DNA from: an uncultured Prevotellaceae bacterium
GTDB taxonomy: Bacteria; Bacteroidota; Bacteroidia; Bacteroidales; Bacteroidaceae
NCBI GenBank assembly: GCA_937900485.1
Contig: CALCEL010000111.1
Coordinates: 1 to 8,592, forward strand
Direction of reading: 5' to 3'
Length of the DNA: 8,592 nucleotides
The translations under genes were made by a program, and so were the position numbers. Of this stretch, positions 5,689-8,592 are shown piece after piece. Under the pieces are notes generated by a model, which saw only the letters and a program-made list of their open reading frames with translations, was not told the origin of the DNA and made no database searches. Position 1 is the stretch's first letter. The number at the start of each line of letters is the position of its first letter.

Positions 5689-6636
5689 ATGAAGACTCTG
5701 GAAGTGGCAAAGAAATGTCTGCGTGACGAGGCGCAGGCGTTGTTGGATTTGATTCCACTAATGGATGAGACGTTCGACAGCATTGTTAAACTTATCTATA
5801 AGTGTACTGGACATGTCGTGGTTACGGGCGTGGGTAAGTCTGGACATATCGCTGCTAAGATATCCGCCACGTTGGCAAGCACCGGTACTCCCGCTATTTA
5901 TATCAATGCACTCGACGCTCTTCATGGCGACCTCGGAATGGTGATGGATGATGACGTGGTTCTGTTAATTTCTAACTCAGGCAATACCGATGAGTTACTC
6001 CGTATCATCGACTCTCTCGAGGAACGTAAGATAAAGATTGTCTCTATGACAGGTAGCGCGGAGTCTCTTATAGCAAAACATTCCGATTATCATATTCTCG
6101 TAAGTGTGAAAAGGGAGGCTTGCCCTCTGAATCTCGCACCTACGTCTTCTACAACAGCGGCGTTAGCCATGGGAGACGCGCTTGCATGTGCGTTGATGGA
6201 GGAACGTAACTTCAAGGCGAGGGAATTCGCTATGTTTCATCCTGGCGGTAGCCTCGGACGTAAACTGTTGACAAGGGTGAAGGACGTGATGTATACTGAT
6301 AATTTCCCTATTATCTCAGCTGACATGAAATTGTCTGAGGCTTTGCTTTTCATAAGTAATGGAAAGCTGGGACTGGGTGTTGTCATGGATGGTAAGACTA
6401 TCCAAGGTATAATAACTGATGGTGACATACGTAGAGCCGTTGAGGGTGCACAGTCTAATTTCCTCAACCTGTCAGTGGCTGACGTGATGACTAAGACTCC
6501 GAAGACCATCGGACCTGACGCTAAGCTCACACAGATACAGTATATGTTCCGCAAGCATAAGATACACTCTTTGCTCGTTGTCGACTCTGATTATTCTCTC
6601 GTCGGAATTGTTGACTATTTCGCTATCATGGGTTAG
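5689..6636 (+). CDS. kdsD: D-arabinose 5-phosphate isomerase (SIS domain plus two CBS domains)
   Basis: KdsD converts ribulose 5-phosphate to arabinose 5-phosphate, the substrate of KdsA encoded just upstream, so the two genes supply consecutive steps of KDO synthesis. The SIS domain covers about residues 30-185: TGVGKSGHIA at 46-55, ISNSGNTDE at 94-102, REACPLNLAPTSSTTA at 142-157 and FHPGGSLGRKLL at 183-194. Lys50, Glu102, Glu143 and His184 correspond, with a constant offset of nine, to the catalytic set Lys59, Glu111, Glu152 and His193 of E. coli KdsD. Two CBS motifs follow (about 198-255, with GIITDGDIRRA at 240-250, and about 263-315). The C-terminus is close to the family's usual end. 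It begins 6 bases after kdsA, and its TAG is 58 bases before the glycosidase gene. Confidence 0.96.
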   Translation: MKTLEVAKKCLRDEAQALLDLIPLMDETFDSIVKLIYKCTGHVVVTGVGKSGHIAAKISATLASTGTPAIYINALDALHGDLGMVMDDDVVLLISNSGNTDELLRIIDSLEERKIKIVSMTGSAESLIAKHSDYHILVSVKREACPLNLAPTSSTTAALAMGDALACALMEERNFKAREFAMFHPGGSLGRKLLTRVKDVMYTDNFPIISADMKLSEALLFISNGKLGLGVVMDGKTIQGIITDGDIRRAVEGAQSNFLNLSVADVMTKTPKTIGPDAKLTQIQYMFRKHKIHSLLVVDSDYSLVGIVDYFAIMG

Positions 6637-6694
6637 TGTCCCTGTGAATGGTTCATGGCTTGTGTGCGCTCTTTGTTACGTAATTTAATGGCTT

Positions 6695-7699
6695 ATGAAA
6701 AAGATTCTTCTCTGCATTTGTGCGTCTTTGTTTTGCGCATCTGTGATGTTCGCACAAAACAAGACGAGTGCGTCCTTAAGGTATGACGTCCCTTTGGACT
6801 CTATTCGTATGTCTGATCCTTTTGTTTATGCTGACAGACAGACCATGACGTATTACATGACAGGTACGGGGGGCAAGATGTGGAAAAGCAAGAACCTTAA
6901 GACTTGGACAGGACCGTTTCATGTGACCGACATCGACTCGTTGTCTTGGATGGGGAGTAATCCGATGATATGGGCTGCTGAGATTCATAAGTATAAAGGG
7001 AAATATTTCTATTTCGCCACATTCACTAACAAGGATGTGCATATTGATACTGTGGATAATAACGTGATCGACAGAAGGTCTTGTCAGGTCTTACAGAGTG
7101 ATGACGTATGCGGTCCTTACACTATCACGGGTGACTCTGTCTTTCTTCCTGCCGACAAGCCTACCCTGGACGGCACGTTGTGGCTCGACACGGACGGAAA
7201 GCCATACATGGTGTACTGTTATGAGTGGCTGCAGAACAGGAATGGCACGATAGAGAAAATCCTTATGAAAGATGATTTGAGCGGTACGATAGGGGAGGGA
7301 ACCGTGCTCTTCCGTGCCAGCGACTCTCCTTGGAGCAGGGAAAAGGATGCTTCAGGCCATGATAAACCGAATAAGGTGACGGATGGACCGTTTCTCTTTA
7401 AGACTAAATCTGGACGTCTCGGTATGATTTGGTCAAGCTGGATTTATGATGTGTATACACAAGGCGTGGCTTATTCCGTCAGCGGAACTCTTGATGGTCC
7501 GTGGGTTCAAGATCCTGAGCCAGTGACACCGGCAAATTACGGACATGGTATGATGTTCCGCGATTTTAATGGACGGATTCTAATGGTTGTCCATAGTCAT
7601 GCCAGAAACGCCAGTGGTAATGTCGTTCGTGTCCCTCATTTCTTCATTGTCGATCTGAGTGGCGACAAGCTGGATGTAGTTCGTGAGTATATACCGTAA
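6695..7699 (+). CDS. Secreted glycoside hydrolase family 43 protein
   Basis: GH43 enzymes remove arabinose or xylose units from plant polysaccharides (arabinofuranosidases, xylosidases, arabinanases) using a five-bladed beta-propeller. Residues 1-20 (MKKILLCICASLFCASVMFA) form a signal peptide with likely cleavage after Ala20, so the enzyme should be periplasmic or exported. RMSDPFVY at 38-45 gives the general-base Asp41; WAAEIHKYKGKYF near 93-105 matches the family's WAPEVH region; TLDGTLWLD at 157-165 gives the pKa-setting Asp159; GHGMMF at 283-288 holds the propeller-centre His284. The usual catalytic-acid motif EGP reads TDGPF at 229-233, so Asp230 replaces Glu. I believe some Bacteroidota GH43 groups share this, but cannot check it. 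Exact substrate cannot be told. It is 58 bases after kdsD and may be read through from it, yet it has no partner SusC/SusD or other carbohydrate genes here, so it is not part of a visible polysaccharide utilisation locus. Confidence 0.88.
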   Translation: MKKILLCICASLFCASVMFAQNKTSASLRYDVPLDSIRMSDPFVYADRQTMTYYMTGTGGKMWKSKNLKTWTGPFHVTDIDSLSWMGSNPMIWAAEIHKYKGKYFYFATFTNKDVHIDTVDNNVIDRRSCQVLQSDDVCGPYTITGDSVFLPADKPTLDGTLWLDTDGKPYMVYCYEWLQNRNGTIEKILMKDDLSGTIGEGTVLFRASDSPWSREKDASGHDKPNKVTDGPFLFKTKSGRLGMIWSSWIYDVYTQGVAYSVSGTLDGPWVQDPEPVTPANYGHGMMFRDFNGRILMVVHSHARNASGNVVRVPHFFIVDLSGDKLDVVREYIP

Positions 7700-7976
7700 T
7701 TTCTTTTTTATATTTATCTCTTTTCTCCCGAATCACATAGTCTGCGCGGATTGTGTGTCTTCTGTCTTTGCCTTTTTGTCTGGACGTCATCTACACTTCA
7801 TATTCGTCGTTGATTATGATGCCGTCTCTTCAGTGAATGATACGTAACTGTGCTGTGCGTATGTTCTTTTCTTCCTTTTTCGTTTTACCCTGTTCTTTTT
7901 TTGTGCTATCTTTACAAAGACGTAGAAGGAGACACCGAGGTTGTCTTACTGTCCTTTATAGGTGTAATCATATAAA
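7700..7976. other. 277-base non-coding stretch between the glycosidase and SMR genes
   Basis: The first 35 bases are T-rich with no hairpin, which could slow or end transcription from the glycosidase gene. The middle shows no convincing gene on either strand. The last part carries a weak promoter at 7883-7914 and an untranslated leader of roughly 55 bases. I looked for guanidine riboswitch features because the next gene is SugE/Gdx-like and saw none. Confidence 0.5.
7883..7914 (+). promoter_or_regulatory. Candidate promoter of the SMR gene
   Basis: TTTT at 7883-7886 is followed after 20 bases by TATCTTTA at 7907-7914. Each box differs from the Bacteroidota consensus at one base (final G), while the spacing is ideal. 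It lies about 62 bases before the SMR ATG. Confidence 0.4.
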
Positions 7977-8291
7977 ATGAACTGGATTGTTTTGTTCTTT
8001 GCGGGACTATGTGAGGTGTGTTTCTATGGCTGTCTTGGTCGTTCCAAAGATATTGTCGGTACGTCATCATGGGTGTGGATATCTGGATTTGTCTTTTCCT
8101 ATGTGCTCAGTATGATTTTGCTCGATATGGCAACTCAGACTCTACCAATCGGTACTGCCTATCCTGTGTGGATGGGAATAGGAACTGTGCGTGCTGTACT
8201 CGTGGGTGTGTTTTTTCTTGATGAACCGGTCACTTTTCTGAGTATGTTCTTTATCTTCACGCTCGTTGTGTCTGTTGTTGTACTGATTTGA
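7977..8291 (+). CDS. Small multidrug resistance (SMR) transporter, SugE/Gdx-like
   Basis: SMR proteins are four-helix inner-membrane exporters that work as antiparallel dimers and swap protons for cations such as guanidinium or quaternary ammonium compounds. The 104-residue length and four hydrophobic segments (about residues 3-20, 31-50, 57-80, 86-104) are typical. Glu13 in helix 1 (FFAGLCEV) is the essential proton/substrate-binding Glu of the family. TLPIGTAYPVWMGIG at 55-69 resembles the Gdx/SugE signature more than the EmrE one, so guanidinium export is the likelier role. Very few charged residues lie in the loops (Arg22, Lys24, Asp25), consistent with dual topology of one gene product. 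Odd points: Arg72 in helix 3, where Gdx proteins usually have Gly, and Asp50 at the end of helix 2. A single gene with no SMR partner is present. It is followed after 3 bases by a truncated ACT-domain gene. Confidence 0.85.
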   Translation: MNWIVLFFAGLCEVCFYGCLGRSKDIVGTSSWVWISGFVFSYVLSMILLDMATQTLPIGTAYPVWMGIGTVRAVLVGVFFLDEPVTFLSMFFIFTLVVSVVVLI

Positions 8292-8294
8292 TAT

Positions 8295-8447
8295 ATGGTA
8301 CTTAAGGTTATCCGCAAATTGTTCTCCGTCTGTAAGGTGATGGACTATTCCGCTGTCGATTTGACGTCGAACTTCGTCTTTATAGAAAAGTCTGATGATG
8401 AGTGTTCACTTGTCTGCGAGACGTTACAAGTGCCTGAGGTGGAATAA
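8295..8447 (+). pseudogene. Truncated ACT-domain protein, N-terminal 50 residues only
   Basis: The frame starts at an ATG three bases after the SMR stop and encodes 50 residues: a start VLKVIRKLFSVCKV, then DYSAVDLTSNFVFIEKSDDE and SLVCETLQVPE. This matches, from memory, the opening of small Bacteroidota ACT-domain proteins (ACT_7 type, about 120-130 residues), which read similarly up to SLVC...VP and then continue with a conserved EDGW and an FRIQG-LDFSLIG stretch. Here a TAA comes right after VPEVE, and neither of the other two forward frames resumes the missing part, so this looks like loss of the 3' end (deletion or insertion), not a simple frameshift. ACT domains usually sense amino acids, but the role of this family is not known to me. 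A genuine 50-residue small protein is the alternative. Confidence 0.55.
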
Positions 8448-8592
8448 CGGACAATTTGGGGAATAACCAAATTTCCTATGCCTGTTTTTTTGTAGGAAAT
8501 AGATTAACTTGCTGACAATCTTATTGTAATGTATTTTAAAACCTTGTGTCTCTTTTTTGAAATTCTCAGGTTAGGTTGTAGTCTATACGCAG
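8448..8592. other. AT-rich right edge, no recognised gene
   Basis: Base composition is clearly more AT-rich than in the neighbouring genes. Apart from the nested hairpins at 8453-8500 I see no feature. On the minus strand one frame is open from the right edge to a TAA at 8504-8506, about 28 codons rich in Lys and Arg. It could be the tail of a gene entering from the right, perhaps a transposase, but there is no motif to support that. Confidence 0.35.
8453..8500. repeat. Two overlapping inverted repeats after the truncated ACT gene
   Basis: AATTTGG (8453-8459) pairs perfectly with CCAAATT (8467-8473). ATTTCCTATG (8471-8480) pairs with 8491-8500 through eight standard and two G-T pairs, around a T-rich loop. 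The two stems share bases 8471-8473, so they compete. They might be a terminator pair or the end of an inserted element. Confidence 0.4.

Noticed and set aside
5689..7699. Functional link between arabinose 5-phosphate isomerase and the GH43 arabinosidase-like gene.
   Set aside because: KdsD makes D-arabinose 5-phosphate for KDO, while GH43 enzymes release L-arabinose or xylose; the shared word is not a shared pathway.
7644..7790. Minus-strand 48-residue, strongly basic reading frame.
   Set aside because: It overlaps the 3' end of the GH43 gene antisense, has no promoter or recognisable motif, and its composition fits chance.
7700..7976. Guanidine riboswitch upstream of the Gdx-like SMR gene.
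   Set aside because: I could not find the conserved segments of the known guanidine riboswitch classes; only a plain leader is visible.

Overview
The window looks like chromosomal DNA from a Bacteroidota bacterium, most likely of the order Bacteroidales and Prevotella-like. The reasons are: promoter pairs matching the Bacteroidota housekeeping consensus (TTTG, 19-21 bases, TAnnTTTG); weak or absent Shine-Dalgarno sequences; Bacteroidales-type insertion-sequence proteins; a GIN-domain lipoprotein; and a GH43 enzyme and SlyD of the type seen in this group. The species assignment is inference from protein flavour.

Layout. (1) Positions 1-1886 are accessory. They hold the first 17 codons of an IS4-family transposase running off the left edge, an unrecognised secreted or lipoprotein-like gene with a GTG start (176-952), a 347-base non-coding gap with two strong inverted repeats, and a solitary IS66-type tnpB (1300-1650) with at most a scrap of tnpA before it and no recognisable tnpC after it. 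(2) A GIN-domain lipoprotein lies on the minus strand (1887-2615). It shares a 128-base intergenic region with slyD, where two near-perfect promoters sit back to back. (3) Positions 2744-6636 are a tightly packed plus-strand housekeeping run: slyD, aroC, ssb, kdsA, kdsD, with gaps of 20, 21, 9 and 6 bases. It is probably one operon driven from the slyD promoter. (4) A secreted GH43 glycosidase follows 58 bases later. (5) After a 277-base non-coding stretch comes a small multidrug resistance (SMR) transporter of the SugE/Gdx type. Three bases after it is the N-terminal 50 residues of what looks like an ACT-domain protein, cut off by a stop and followed by AT-rich DNA with nested inverted repeats.

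How the genes work together. kdsA and kdsD are neighbouring steps of KDO synthesis: KdsD makes arabinose 5-phosphate, which KdsA condenses with phosphoenolpyruvate, for the lipopolysaccharide core. aroC makes chorismate for aromatic amino acids and quinones. SlyD is a folding and metal-handling chaperone, and SSB serves replication and repair. Catalytic and metal-binding residues of KdsA and KdsD can be lined up one for one with characterised homologues. I found no CRISPR array, tRNA, rRNA or convincing new defence or signalling system. The most interesting leads are the back-to-back promoters, the arginine in the third membrane helix of the SMR protein, the Asp in place of the usual catalytic Glu of the GH43 enzyme, the truncated ACT-domain gene, and the unknown lipoprotein-like gene between two mobile-element remnants.
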